Of a stretch of DNA of 32,769 nucleotides, positions 18,932-31,077 are shown piece by piece; the stretch's first letter is position 1; each line of letters begins with the position of its first letter. Made by a program: the position numbers and the translations under genes. The stretch covers positions 1 to 32,769 of the forward strand of contig FTLJ01000381.1 of assembly GCA_900155495.1 (NCBI GenBank), in the 5' to 3' direction. This stretch comes from Porogramme epimiltina. Lineage: Eukaryota > Basidiomycota > Agaricomycetes > Polyporales > Polyporaceae. The notes under the pieces were generated by a model. It made no database searches and was not told where the DNA came from. It saw only the letters and a program-made list of their open reading frames with translations.

Positions 18932-21900
18932 CCTGGCCGGCGTGTAGTAGCTGCATCGGCATGGAGATGCTAAGTCGTCTATCCGCCGACTGGCCAGTAT
19001 TAGGGGTATAGGGCAGATTTGCATGCCGCGGTGATCTGAATGTTGAAGAAACTATGGTGATTAGAGTATGTTCGCTCTGCCTACCAATTCATATGCTGTA
19101 CGCCGCCACCGTCAGTATGGAGATTGCAACTCAGTGTGCATCCCGCATGTTGAGATTATACATCATTGGTTGGGGCAGTGGAAAAAGTTGCGCCCGCTCA
19201 GCTGTTCTCGTTAATAGGATGGGGTGCATGAAAAATGAATTCGCAATCGCATATTCTGGCATAGGTGCTGCGGGAAAATGCGATCTGCTCGGACGATGGA
19301 AGTGTTGAGGATGTGTAGCGGGGAGGTAACGCACCACAGCCACGCCCATAGCGTGTCTTCGACCTCAAGGTTCAATCAGGGGGAACGCTGAATCCTAGAC
19401 GATGCTGCGTTGTTTCGCTCCTATGGGATCCAACTTCAGTCACAGCTTAAGATATTCGAGCGGACGGCCAAAGTACGCGTTTAAATTGTCGCTCGAGTGC
19501 TTCGAGCTTCAGTCGATTTCAACCATCGGAATGCGCTCTTTGGCGTCCTCTGTTTCCATGACATCCGATGTATACCTCTATCCGTGATCCATCTGAAGCC
19601 GGGAAGTTACGTGAGGTTATGACACGAGTGGCGATAGTTGGGATCCGTACCGTGCGTCCACTGTTGTAGCAGAATGTCAGGACTGCGGGATGAAAATAAT
19701 AAATTGCCGCCAGGTTTGTAACCCTCACCGAGGGCGGCCGTGATGTTAGACCATGTATGATGTCTGTAGATCTGCCTACCACGAAGGTGTACATCCGACA
19801 TCAAGGAGACATCACGGTTGGGCAGTTTTGAGGGAAGGTTTATCGGGGCGAAGACGCATTGGCGCGGGGTTACATTCCGGAACGGCTCTGTTTAGAATTT
19901 GTATCAGTGGTTGCGGAGAGCTTAGAAAGGCTATGACGATGTTGGGCTACAGGATCCCCTGATCTGGAAAGATTCTATAGTCACTGTAGCTCTAAGCTGG
20001 TCGCTTGAGGAGGTTCGGAGTTCGGAGTCTGGCAATTTCGTGACAGGGGAAGGTGCTTCTGAGATCGGTCCAACTGTGAATGAGCGTGCTAGCCTAACGA
20101 CGTAGGTGCTATAGCCGTATTGGGGGCCTGGCCTATTGCATACCAGCCTCTCAGCCCCTCGGAGACATGGCGGAGCACCGACAAGAAGATGCCCAGCGAC
20201 ACCTGAGGCGACTTGATCGGTAGCACGTGACGTTCCGGCGTCCACCGAGGGCCGGGGCCGCGATGATGAGGAGACCGCCCCAGGTCCCAGCAAACCCAGC
20301 GGCCTCGCGCTCCACTGCTTTCTTTACATCCACGCTAACCCTACTGCTCTGCCAATAGCAACCTCCTTCTTCCCGAAGAGCATCGCGTCTTCCATCTCAA
20401 ATGACGGCCGCGATGGGATGCAGTCGCGTCCTGCACCGACCCCTCCAAAGCTGCGCACATATCTACGTCGCAGCCCACCCCATGGCAATAGCTATCCGGG
20501 AATAACCTACAAGTGCGTGTTCATCGGCATGTCCTTGATACACTGCATCCTCATTCATCCAACCCTATCAATATTTGCCTCGCCCCATCGCCCTCTCTGT
20601 TCAGTCCTTCACGAGGATATGCACTCCATTCCTGTTCGGGGCGCGCACAGATCGACGCCCAACATAGCCCCCAACATCTACCCTCTCACCAATCCCAGAA
20701 CAATGACGCGTGTCATCACCGCGCTTGCCTCAAGAGCAACAAGTATCTGTCTCCGTAGGCGCAAACGCTCGGAGTTACGATTTCCCCGCATCTGGTGCAA
20801 GCCACTACGAACACCATCTGGTCCGCCGAAGAGCGATGTGCGCCGACCCCTATGGCACCCTCAAGCTCCAATTATTGTAACGGCTTTCCGAAATGTGCTC
20901 CTGTTGGAAGATAACGCGGGCAAGAAGGGCACGCGTCTCGGGTTTGGGTGGGTGGTGGAGAGTGCTGGGAACTTTGGATGATGTGCAGAGAACGAGGGGC
21001 GAAAAGACCGCGGGTATCGTCGATACAGGTGCGTGCTCCCTCATTTGGTGGAAGTCTTTTCTCTCACATGCGGCGTACAGCTCGCGTTCGTGGGAGGTCC
21101 TTCGGTACAAGAATTTCCTGCTCCCACCCACCGCCGCACAATGTTCTCTTCAACCCCAGTGTGTCACCAACGCACTTCGATTCCTAGGGTATTTCCTACG
21201 CCATCTACGGGAAGTCGCAGTGCATTTTCCAGCAGCCCCCACCTTCCGACGGGCAATCGTATTTTCTCTCCATGCGTCGGCATCGACGTCGGCGTTCTTG
21301 CCCCCACCTCGCCCTACGAATAGCATCTCCTGCCAGTGTGGGCCAGGGGAAGCCCGCGTCCCGACGGAGCGCACCGCGATCCAGCACCGACACATGCTCT
21401 TCTTCTCCTCGCACAGGTATCGACGGTACAATAACATCCTTCCGGCGCCGCCCGCACTCGAACGTCTTGAGAAGCACGAATTTTCCCGCATCACGACGGC
21501 GTGGTAGCCATGGAGTGAGTTGTTAAACCTCCTACTCCCCACCATTGTCGCCTCCCACGGACCCCTGCTCTGTGAAGCGGAAAATGACGTAGTTGGGTAT
21601 GCAAAATCTGTGCCGTTACGGCATCCCGCGTATGGTGGTGAGCACAGCCTAGCGTTCTAGTTCTCATTGAGGTACCATGCTCACATTCGTGCATATGAAA
21701 TGTAGGAGAATCTGGCATGCAATCTGAGCACGGATATGAGTGCGCCACATGGAGCGTGCCTACTGGATCTGTTGAGGACGTTGCATTTGTTGTATTCTCG
21801 TTCAATTGCACACGTCATGTCCGCGTCTCCCCCAAACCGCGACGCTGGATAGTCTTGTATGTGTGGTCGCTTCTCTCGCCTCGCGCCCTCCTAATGTGTG

Positions 21901-22640
21901 CGATTTCTTAACTTCTTACAGGACGACGTGGGGCATTTCCATGGAATTTGCACCTGCGTGCCATGACATCGCCTAATGTACAATCATGTTTCAGTTCGCG
22001 TAGGATCTGTAAAGCCCTACGTATGCCATTGGGGGCCAGGTGTGTCTCCTTTTCAGATTATCGGGGTCGCTTCTCTCAGATTGAACGATATATGTCACGA
22101 TACATACGGGCCGTACGGCTAGGTGTCGTGCTCGGGTGCCTAGGGGCATGATCCGACGCAGGGTCCTGGGCTGTACTGGAGCTGCTCGCAGGGCTCAGTT
22201 CATGCGGGGTGTGCGCGGTCATAAACGATGTATTTACGTATTTGCTGGATTGCGTCACGGCGTGTTTCTATGCGGCCGTCTGGGCCTTGCTTCTGGAGAG
22301 ATACGTCGTAAGGGCGACGACTGAGGGGACCTAGTACATAGGCGTGTGATGGTACTAAGCTCTGTGGTGGCATGTCGCAGTGCGTCTGAGTACGAAAATA
22401 TGACATTCACAGTGTAGTTGTGCCGTGTGGGGGTAAGATAAGGGGGTAGGGGGCAAAAAGCATGTTCCTGGGACGAAGCCCTTGTGGGCATACCGGATTG
22501 CATCGACTGTGTAGATCGACTCTTACTAGTATATCAATGGCGGTGTTCAATTCGTGTCAATCATGCACATCACAAAACATCTTTCCCTCCTGAAACCCCG
22601 AGTTAAACTCTTACTTCCATGACTACAAGCTCAACTACAG
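18932..22640. other. Unit C spacer
   Basis: Similar to the other spacers. 19400-19560 shares the GTCGATTTCAACCATCG block with A and D. 20150-21600 is the possible second-gene relic; its plus strand carries RVITALASRATSICLRRR near 20710, comparable to RVITAIASRAEIFRLRNN in D, but the surrounding frames disagree by indels. 21634-21930 is the block shared with unit B. No intact gene is seen. Confidence 0.45.
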
Positions 22641-22856
22641 AAGCAACGTGTTCGTATGATACTGTATACTACCCAAGAAGTGAATGATCCTCCGCGAATA
22701 TATAAACTGCAAGCTTAGAACGAAACAACACGTGAGGGTGTTATGGAAAGAGAGATCAAGCGGACAAGAACCAAGAACACACGTCCATTGTGCCTGTGGG
22801 GAGAAACAGCGTGGCGCTGATCTCCACCGCGCTCTGTACAGCTCGACGCACCCCAA

Positions 22857-24673
22857 CTACGCCTCCGCCGTGCGAGACAGTGTTTCAACGCTGTGCGTGT
22901 TATCCTCCCGATGATCAACCTCAGCCGCCTCCCTGTTTTCGACGGTCCCGTCTTCTATATGATCTATGCTCGATTCATCAGTAGCTCCCGTAGTGCTAGG
23001 GGCGGCGACGAAGTTGAGGTGAGAATTCTCAGATTGGGACGAGATGGAGGACGGGTCGTCACAGTCGACGTTCACGGAGCGGAGGTTCGCTTCCTGGAGG
23101 CTGATGAGGATGCGAGAGACAAGGATGGCGGTGAGTCTGTGCGATGATGATGTGACATAGTGGGATGTAGTGAGTGCTATGGAATGCAGGGAGAAGGAAT
23201 GGCGGCGTACGGCGTGGTGAAGTAGGTGATATAACTCCCACCGCTACTAGTCCCGCCTTCAGTGAATATCTGCATAGAAGTTATTGAGAGGCGCTAACTG
23301 TAGGATTAATAAAAATGAAACCCACCGAGGTGAAAGAGAATACCAGGTCCAAGATGTTCAGTATGAGAAGCAATCTGCGGACTGCATGAGTTCCACACAG
23401 TGGACCTCACGAGACGTAACGTTCGTGAAACATGAATGGACATACACAAAATAGATTGTTCCTATCACGTATGGGTCAGATAGTTTCCCATATCCCCAAT
23501 AATATTGGATACTTACCATCATGCAAGAGTACGTCCGTCATAGTCACCCGGCGGCACATAAGGACTGCTTTCGCCGGAGAGACTTGGCGAGACAGCTTCC
23601 ACCATGTAACGGAAATGACGAGTGCATCCGCCACAATGAGCGAACCTCGGGATGCAACAACCCCTTAATTAGTCATCAGATCAGGAACATAGACTGAGGA
23701 ACCTAGTTTTACGCACAGCTACAAATGACACAGATACATGAGTTCACGCTTTCAGGGATTGAGAGGACGACGAGCTCACCCAATATGGACCTGCTTTGAA
23801 GGGGAGAACTGCAGCGCCATGCAGCCCAACGGCGGGTCGACAATTCCACTGAATCCAGTTCCAAGCGTAGCCTATCGGAGTGTGTATATCCTACCGTGAG
23901 TACTAGTGTGAGTGCATTTCTTAAGACAACGAAGGACACGCACAACATTTATGGCGAGAGGTCCGAGAGAAAGGAGAAATATGAGTGCGGAGAATGTCCT
24001 AGAACTCGTGAGAGCGAGTGCTCGCATAGTAGAGAACACTGGATTGCTGAAATCAGTGAAATGTATGGCAGAGCGAGAGTGGATGCGTGTCGCCTACCTG
24101 CCGGTGGTATGAATGCTGCAAAGTCCACAATACCATATGCCCATTGTATCGCGTTGCACCTGGAGCATGTATTGTTATCTCCTGTAGCAACAGGTTTCTG
24201 GAGCAAGCAGATGCATAACTCACACCTAGGGAGGTGCGAAGATGTCAGGCCACATGGAACCGCAGGCATAGGAGTCTGCCTGACTTACCTCAGCATTAGC
24301 GGATATATTGAAGGAGGCCACCAGATCGAGTGCAGAGGCGAGGAGTATGATGTATCTATTTGTGAGGAAGAGGGCGGCGGCGCCAGAGATATTGCGGTTC
24401 CAGAAGAGGTCGATTTCGCGATCGGTGGTGATGAGGTGCTCGGATACGATGAGTACTAGTAGGGCGCGGCTGTGAGCATTTTGTCCTACATGTGCCAATG
24501 AAGGAGGGGACCGACCGAACGCTGCGAGAATGACATATCTTGCTACAAGGCTGGGACAGTGTGCCGTCAGGGTGGAAAAGTACGGTACTGAGTAAGAGCG
24601 GTGCTACTTACAAATTGTGGAATAAACCAACGAGTGCGCTGTCGTCGATAGCGGCGGCGGGATTGCTATACAT
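22857..24673 (-). pseudogene. DUF6533 membrane protein gene, copy D (single nonsense codon)
   Basis: Exons: 24673-24612, 24550-24512, 24469-24289, 24225-24224, 24159-24098, 24038-23944, 23871-23791, 23718-23517, 23461-23446, 23374-23326, 23269-23211, 23136-22857; 1128 nt in the family frame. The start differs slightly (MYSNPAAA rather than MSSDPAAA). The signature is EHLITTDREIDLFWNRNI. All splice borders are GT/AG. The one defect is TAA at 23665-23667, the 18th codon of the eighth exon listed, where C has TCA (Ser). The downstream exons are open to a TAG at 22857. The last exon is the longest of the set, ending SVETLSRTAEA. Either this copy died very recently or the position is a sequencing or assembly error. 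Confidence 0.8.
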
Positions 24674-24729
24674 CCTGAGCAGTGAGGGAGTGTGACGGGG
24701 TGCCGAGGGAGCTCATGCCATGGCAGTAG

Positions 24730-24741
24730 CTCATATACTCC
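24730..24741 (-). promoter_or_regulatory. TATA-like element upstream of gene D
   Basis: The minus strand reads GGAGTATATGAG about 60 nt upstream of the ATG at 24673. It is a variant of the GGGATATATGA seen in the other copies. Confidence 0.45.
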
Positions 24742-26251
24742 GTGGCCTATGAATAGTAGGGACATGTAGAATGTAATCAATTGATGCCCTACCGAGTTGC
24801 CGTCTGAGCCTGGAGCCATTCTCGTTTGAGATCTCGGGAATCTGCAAATGTACAGAGGTTAAATTGTGGATCCACCAATTGACCGGTCGTGATAGCGTGA
24901 GTGAGATCTCTGTGCTGCAATGATGTAGCAGTTGAAGACACCGTGGCGATTCAAGTATCTCCCTATGTATGCGTTCGTGCGCGGCGCTGCGCTAGCATGA
25001 ATGTCGAGTTTGCATTCCAGAAGGCATCACTTACGACGAGGTTCTTTACCATTGCATGTAATGGGCAGGGTCGCTTCTGCTCAGTTGTTCTCGTTGCAAA
25101 TAAGGTAGTGTAGAGATGAGCTCGGAATTGCCTATTCCGAGACGAATGCTGCCGGGGAATTCAATCGGCTAGGGCGATGAGGGTGCCATTCAGTACGTGT
25201 AATAAGAAAGTAACCCACCGCAACCAAGTCGATATCGCGGATTCGATGACATGGTAGTCCAGGGGTCTCGCGGACTCTAACTTTATTATGGCTACTCGCC
25301 TCCTTCCGACAGAATCTAACTTCTCTCTCAGCTCAAACGGCAACATCTTTGCGTGTAGTATGACGGAAGTGCTAACCTGTGGGGGGAGTACGAGTTTAAT
25401 TCACGGCTTTAAGTGCTGCCAGGACATGTCGAAATCGACCATCGAGGTATCTAGTAGTGGTAGGTGTGCTCTTCGACGTCTTCCATTTCTGTTGTATCCG
25501 ACACGCGGGGGATGCATATCGATGATCACGCTCGATCTGGATAGGGAAAAGTTCCGCAATGTTATGATGCGAGTTGTGAAAGATGGAATCCGCGCCGTGT
25601 GTCCACTGTTGAGGCAGGATCCTCCGACAGCCGGGGGTTGAAAACTATGGTTATGGTGGCAACCTCCACCGAGGACGGCCGTAATGTTAGGCGGTCCATG
25701 CGGTCTGTATATCCTGCGCCAGATATGCCAGTGACATGAGAGAAGTACTGCCTATCTATGCTGGTCATGTTAGAGGGATAGTGCGTTCGTCGTGGGTAAT
25801 GAAGACGGACCGGGCACATTATGAAACCACGGCGATGTTTAATCTTGTATCGGTCACCGTGTAGAGGACATCGACAGGTACCGATGTCGGGGTGACCACT
25901 CTGGGCTGGGGAATATTCCACAGCTAGTGTAGTTGGTCAATTGAGGATGTCTGGACGTCTTCGATAACTAGACGGCTGCAGCTCGGCTGACTGTGAAGCT
26001 CGAGCGAGCGACCCGTCGGGCCATAGAGGACGAGTCCATGCGTGGAGATAGGGCCATGGAGATTCGCGACCGACGAGAATGGCTATAGGATCTGCGCACC
26101 TCTGGATGGGCCTACTGGCTGAAAGATGGAGGGGCTATCGCCGGGCGGGAAGCGCGGCCTGGTATCATGTACGACTCGGATGGCGCTGGCGCCTCTCGGG
26201 AGGGCGCCTAAAATGCCCCGGCGTTTCCCGAAGGCCTCGGCCCGGGAGGCC
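24742..26251. other. Unit D spacer, left part
   Basis: Aligned by eye with 2384-3628 (A) and 18932-20000 (C). The plus-strand frame at 25288-25641 is not conserved in the other copies. Nothing else is recognised. Confidence 0.45.
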
Positions 26252-26261
26252 GCCGAGAAGA
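26252..26261. repeat. Possible 10-bp target-site duplication, left
   Basis: GCCGAGAAGA, identical to 27438-27447. Units A and B, which lack the insertion, show a single related site (GCCGATGAGAC, CCGACGAGGAGAC). Confidence 0.5.
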
Positions 26262-27437
26262 GAACAACTGAACTATGGGTAATTATCCGGCGGATCCGGC
26301 GGATCCGCCGGATACGGCGGACATTAGACGCCTGGTGGCACCGCCCCACTAGACCTTCGTGTATTTCCGTGAAGTGTACCTACTTTCCCTCGTAACCTGC
26401 GTACCCCCAGGTGATTATTAGGGTGTAAAATGTCATGCTTCAATTGATATAAGTGTATCCGAGTTCTCACTGTGCCCATGAAGGAATATTACTGTACACA
26501 CTCTCTGTACAGCAATATCTGTTCATCCTGAAGGTAAATCACCGTACACCTTCTTTGTACAGTGATATCCCTTCATTATAAAGGAATATTCCTGTATGTG
26601 TACCTTGTACATCAATAGTACTTAACCATGCATGAGGTCCCTTGTATTCATGCAGGATTAATGCAAGTCTTCAGCACCTTCCTTGCAGGCATAAGTCCTC
26701 ATCCTGAAGGCATATTGCTGCATCCATACTCTTTACAGCAATAGCTATTCACCTTGAAGGTATATCTCTGTACAACTTCTTTGTACAGTACATTCTATTC
26801 ATCCTTACTGCCATTCACTTCAGCATCTATCCTGCAGCAATATCTCTTCATGATGATGGCATATTGCTGCACATACTCTTCATACAGTGATAATCCTTCA
26901 GCATACATGAGTCCCCCTGTACTATTACAGGCTTAGTATAATTCCATCCAGGTATTTCTGTACAGGAATAGGCCTTCATCCTGAAGGAATATTGCTGTAC
27001 ACACACCTTCTACAGCAATATTCACTCACCATGAAGATATATTTCTGTACACCTCCCTCTTACAGTGTTTTTCCTTCACCCTACATGAAATTCTCCTCAG
27101 CCTGCTTCCTACAGTGGTATCTCTTCATTGTGAAGGTGTATTGCTGTATGCACTCCGGGTACAGCAATAATCCTTCACTTTGTGTCCTTTTTACTGTACA
27201 AATTCCCTGTACTGCTATATTTCTTCACTGTACACATATTTCACTGTATAGGTACCTCATACATCTATTTCTCTTCATGCAAGCTGAGAATTGTCGAATG
27301 CGACCCCCCCGGTCAAGCCTTTCTACCTGAAATTTCGTGCATGCTACAGGCATTTGTCGTCACGTGCTAAGCCGCGCGGATGGGCGCTAAATGTCCGGCG
27401 GATCCGCCGGATTATTACCCATACCTCCGAGAATCAG
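26262..27437. mobile_element. Non-autonomous inverted-repeat DNA element with repeat-array core
   Basis: Present only in unit D. The left arm (26274 onward) reads TATGGGTAATTATCCGGCGG. The complement of the right arm (27423 backward) reads TATGGGTAATAATCCGGCGG. Both continue through GGATCCGCCGG to CGGACATTAG or CGGACATTTAG, giving inverted repeats of about 40 nt; the left arm has an extra GGATCCGGC step. The ends could be a TA duplication at 26274/27422 (Tc1/mariner-like) or the 10-bp GCCGAGAAGA pair slightly outside (MULE-like). No transposase is encoded. The core at about 26480-27285 is a degenerate AT-rich tandem repeat. Confidence 0.68.
26480..27285. repeat. Degenerate ~50-bp tandem repeat with internal dyad
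   Basis: About 16 diverged copies of a unit of roughly 48-51 bp. Each copy tends to contain ATATTGCTGTACA, a short spacer and TGTACAGCAATA, which pair as a hairpin, then CTTCATCCTGAAG, itself a short palindrome. Clear copies begin near 26487, 26700, 26980 and 27130. It is far more AT-rich than the surrounding GC-rich sequence. The small open frames within it are low-complexity by-products of the repeat. Confidence 0.75.
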
Positions 27438-27447
27438 GCCGAGAAGA
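27438..27447. repeat. Possible 10-bp target-site duplication, right
   Basis: GCCGAGAAGA, partner of 26252-26261. Confidence 0.5.
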
Positions 27448-29000
27448 CCTTTCCTGGCGATCGTCCGCCTCGCGCTCAACCACTCTCTTCGCATCTGCTC
27501 TGATGCTCCTCCCCGGCCTACCGCAACGGCATTCTCCCTGCAGATAAATACACCTTCAATCTTAAACCGCCGCCACAGTGCGTTCTGGAGCCCACTATCA
27601 ATCTCGAGATACAGATGACGGCGTGTAGCCCCTATGTCCATGTCGGAGCCCAGTGGTGCATGCTGCCATCCATAAACCTAGTACACGAGCCCATGGTCAT
27701 CAGTACGTACTAAGTACATCTGCTGCATTCTCATCCAAGCCACCCTACCAACATGAGCCTCTTTCTACTACTAGCCCTCCTCCACGCAGAACGGCGTGCC
27801 GCGTCTCCCTTGCCTATCCCCAGCGCCCTAATGAAGTCTCCACGCGGCGCTGACCGTGGAGGAACCCGCAGATCTGACAGCACGGCGCGTGTCATCACCG
27901 CCATCGCCTCAAGGGCAGAAATTTTCCGCCTGCGGAACAACGGGCACTCGACCATTCTGCATCTAGCGCAAAGCTACGAGCAAGGTCTGGTCCACCGAAG
28001 CGAGATGTGCACCGCCCAGTGCGGCCACTTTGTGCTCCAACCGTCTTAACTTTTTCCGGATATCGGGTCCCATTGGAGGCAGAATGGCGTGGGCGAGGGT
28101 AGCGTGGCGTTTGAGGATTGGCGAGGAATACCGGGAGGACATTGCAGATCGAGGAGACAGAGAGTACCCCCAATACACGTGCGTTGTGCTTGATTTCTTG
28201 CACGCGATCTTTCCTCACATGCTGCAACGTTCGGCTCGCGTAGCTGAGCGGGCTTTGGTTGCAAGAACAGCCCACCACCATAGGAAGGCTTCCCTCCTTC
28301 AACTCAAGTATGCCAGCGGAGCACTTTGCACCTGGCAAGTCGGTGTCCACGTTTTCAGCGGAGGACGTATTGCGCCCTCCGACCGCCGCGGACTCCCTAC
28401 GCCATCCTCTTTCCCTTCCACGCGTCCGAATCGATATCCTTTCCCTCATCTGTGCGACTCGCATCCCACGAAACCCGGTGGAAGAGCGCGCGCCAACCTA
28501 GCGCACTGCGGTCCCGTGCCGAAACACGCGTTTCGACTTCTCGTGCGCGTCTAGGTGTAGATCAGGGGCCTCATGGAGGCCTACGCAGCGCGGGCGACAG
28601 TATCCTCGCCCCGTTCTAACGCTGGCACCCGAACACGTCGGGAAGCCTTGCGCATTGGCCTGCGTGACAATAGCAGGCTACGCGGGGAGCTCGGTGTAGC
28701 CGCCTCGCGTGTGTTCCTTCTTCGTCAAACAGGAAATGGTGGCATCTGGTGCTTAGCACATGCCACTAGTGTTTTTACATTGGATAATCCTAGGCACATC
28801 TACTTGGACCACAGGACTTCGGGATGAGGTCAAACTACTAGCACTTGGTCCGAGCCCGGATATGGGGGTGCCATGTGAGGTCTTTGATCAACGCTGGTGA
28901 TGTCGTCTTGTATGTCCTACGTCCACGACACAGTTCATTTCCCTACTATAACCCGAAATATCCGTTGACACTTCGGCCCTCACTGCCACGGTTGCAAACG
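27448..29000. other. Unit D spacer, right part, with possible second-gene relic
   Basis: Counterpart of 4319-5300 in unit A. The minus strand at about 27963-28178 is open and carries HAILPPMGPDIRKKLRRLE and GGAHLASVDQT. An earlier stretch reads RTLQHVRKDRVQEIK (A: RTLRVRKNRVHEIK). The plus strand has a GTACGT...CTACTAG intron-like segment at 27703-27774. The donor that would join the two minus-strand stretches is GCACAA here and GTAACA in A. No family is recognised. 28560-29000 shows nothing definite. Confidence 0.35.
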
Positions 29001-29238
29001 ACTAAATAGCAAACCATGGTACTATATTCTACCCAAGAACTGATAAATAGACAAAAAATAAACTCAGAAGAAAACAGCCGGGACTGACAGGAAAAGAGAA
29101 TCTAGGAGTACGCAAGCCAAGAGCACATAAGTTCTTTGTGCCCGCAGGGCGAAATAGTGTGGCGTTGAGACCACGTGTGCTCTGAATACTGCAAGGTCGA
29201 CGCACCCCAACTACACCTGTACTGCGACAGACAGTGTC

Positions 29239-31006
29239 TCAGCGCCGTGTGTGGTATCCTCCGTCCTCCCAATGGTATACTTCACCCGCCTCCCCATTCT
29301 GGAGCATTTCGTCTTCTGTATGCTCCGTGATCGACTCCCCGATAGCCCTCGTTGTTCCAGGGGCGGCGACGAAGCTCGGGAAAGAATTCTGAGAGTGGTA
29401 CGAGATGTAGGCCGGGTCGTCGGAGTCTACATTGATGGAGCGGAGGTTGGCATCATGGAGGTTGATGAGGAAGCGAGAAATAAGGATTGCTGTGAGGCTG
29501 TGTGATAAAGTAGGTAGTAGTGAGTGCTGCTGAGTACAGGGGGAGGGGCGACGGCGTACGGCGTGGTGAAGGAGGTGATATAGCTCCCGTTATTGCTACT
29601 CCCGCTCTGAATCAATATCTGCATAGGAGCTCCTCAAGGGTGCTGAACGTATAGTGAATGACGGGAGAACTCACCGAGGTGAATGAAAATATCAGGTCTA
29701 AATCATTCAGTATAAGAAGCAATCTGCGAGATACGTGAGTTCCACATAGTCAACTTGACGAGATGCAACGTTCGTGAAATGTGAATGGACGTACACAAAA
29801 TAGATTGTTCCTATCACGTACGAGTCAAATAGTTTCCCATATGCTGAAGTATATCGGATACCTACCATCACGCATGAATACATCTGTCAGCGCCACGTGC
29901 GGGCGCATAAGGAATGCTTTTCTCAGAGAGGATTGGTCAAATAGCTTCCACCAGGTAAAGGCAATGACGAGTGCATCCGCGAGAATGAAGGAGCCTCGGG
30001 ATGCCACTATCCCTAAGCTAGTGGTCAGTTGAGGAACATAGACCGAGATGGCTTGTTTTACGCACAGCTATGATTGATGAAAATGCATGGGTTCAAGCCT
30101 GCGAGGATTGATAAGGCGATGGGCTCACCCAATATTCACCTGCTCTGGAGGAACGAACTCCAGCACCAGGCAGCCAAACACCGGGTCAATATATCCACTC
30201 AGTCCTAGTCCAACACTTGCCTGTCAGCGTGTGTGTATTATATTGTGAGTACGAGAGCATTGTGCCAGACCATAAAGGATACATACAACGTTGACGGCGA
30301 GAGCACCGAGAGAAAGGAGGAAGATGAGTGCGGACAATGCCCTAGACTCGGTTAGAGCTAGTGTTCGCATCGCGGAGAACGCTAGACAGCTGATTTTCAG
30401 TGGAATTTCTAACAGTGCGTGAGTGCGAGTGTGGCCTACCTGCTGGTGGTATCAATGTGGCGAAACTCACAATAGTATATGCCCATTGCGTCCTAATACA
30501 CCTGGTACACATACTGTCGTCTCCTATAACACGAGTGGCTGGCAGTAACGTAACTTACATCTAGGGAGGCGGGAAGATGTCAGTCAGCCCACATGGAATC
30601 GCGGGAGTCAGCCTGACTTACTTCAGCACTCACGGATGTATCGAAGGAAGTCACCAGACCGAGTGCAGAGTACACGAGTATGAGGTATCTATTTGTGAGG
30701 AAGAGGGCGGCAGCACCAGAGAACTTATGCTTCCAGAATAGGTCGATTTCGCGGTCGGTGGTAATGAGGTGCTCGAAGAAAACGAGTACTGAGAGGGCGC
30801 GGCTGTCAGAATTGTGTTCTTCATGTGAGAGATGAGATTGGCAACTGGCCTGACGCTGCTACAATGACATAATTGTTTACAAGGCTGAGACAGTGTACTG
30901 TTAGAGCGGAAAGGATGGTACCGGTGAGGAGCCGTGCTACTTACAAACTGTCAAACAAGACAGCGATTGTGGCCGCGTCATTAGCCGCGGCGGGGTCGCT
31001 AGACAT
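29239..31006 (-). CDS. DUF6533 domain multi-pass membrane protein, copy E (intact)
   Basis: Exons: 31006-30945, 30884-30846, 30802-30622, 30560-30559, 30501-30440, 30381-30287, 30220-30140, 30067-29866, 29810-29795, 29723-29675, 29618-29560, 29497-29239; 1107 nt, 368 aa plus TGA, no internal stop, all introns GT/AG. The start is MSSDPAAANDAATIAVLF. The signature is EHLITTDREIDLFWKHKF with LFLTNRYLILVYSALGLV. Further membrane segments include LSALIFLLSLGALAVNV, SFILADALVIAFTWWKL and IYFVLLLILNDLDLIFSF; the last exon opens with LTAILISRFLINLHDANL. The 2-nt exon is AT rather than the GT of the other copies, so its codon becomes Met instead of Val. With copy A this is the best candidate for a working gene. 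The function of the family is unknown. Confidence 0.85.
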
Positions 31007-31065
31007 ACTGGCTGGAGGGAGGAGAGACGATATGATACTGAGGAATTTCCTGCCGTGGCGGTAGT

Positions 31066-31077
31066 TCATATATCCCC
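31066..31077 (-). promoter_or_regulatory. TATA-like element upstream of gene E
   Basis: The minus strand reads GGGATATATGAA about 62 nt upstream of the ATG at 31006. Confidence 0.55.

Larger units (their letters stand above)
17080..22640 (-). repeat. Tandem unit C
   Basis: Third unit, starting at the right border of the LINE. Before the insertion it began with the segment now at about 12390-12471 (CTACCCAA..., comparable to 22671 in D and 29032 in E). It holds gene copy C. Its right part is most similar to unit B. Confidence 0.7.
22640..29000 (-). repeat. Tandem unit D
   Basis: Fourth unit, with gene copy D at its left end and an inverted-repeat mobile element (about 26262-27437) in the spacer. 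Without that ~1.18-kb insertion it is about 5.2 kb. Confidence 0.72.

Noticed and set aside
26480..27285. CRISPR array
   Set aside because: The repeats are degenerate and contiguous without unique spacers, and the context is eukaryotic.
26754..27370. Several Tyr/Ser-rich plus-strand ORFs
   Set aside because: They are by-products of the AT-rich ~50-bp repeat.
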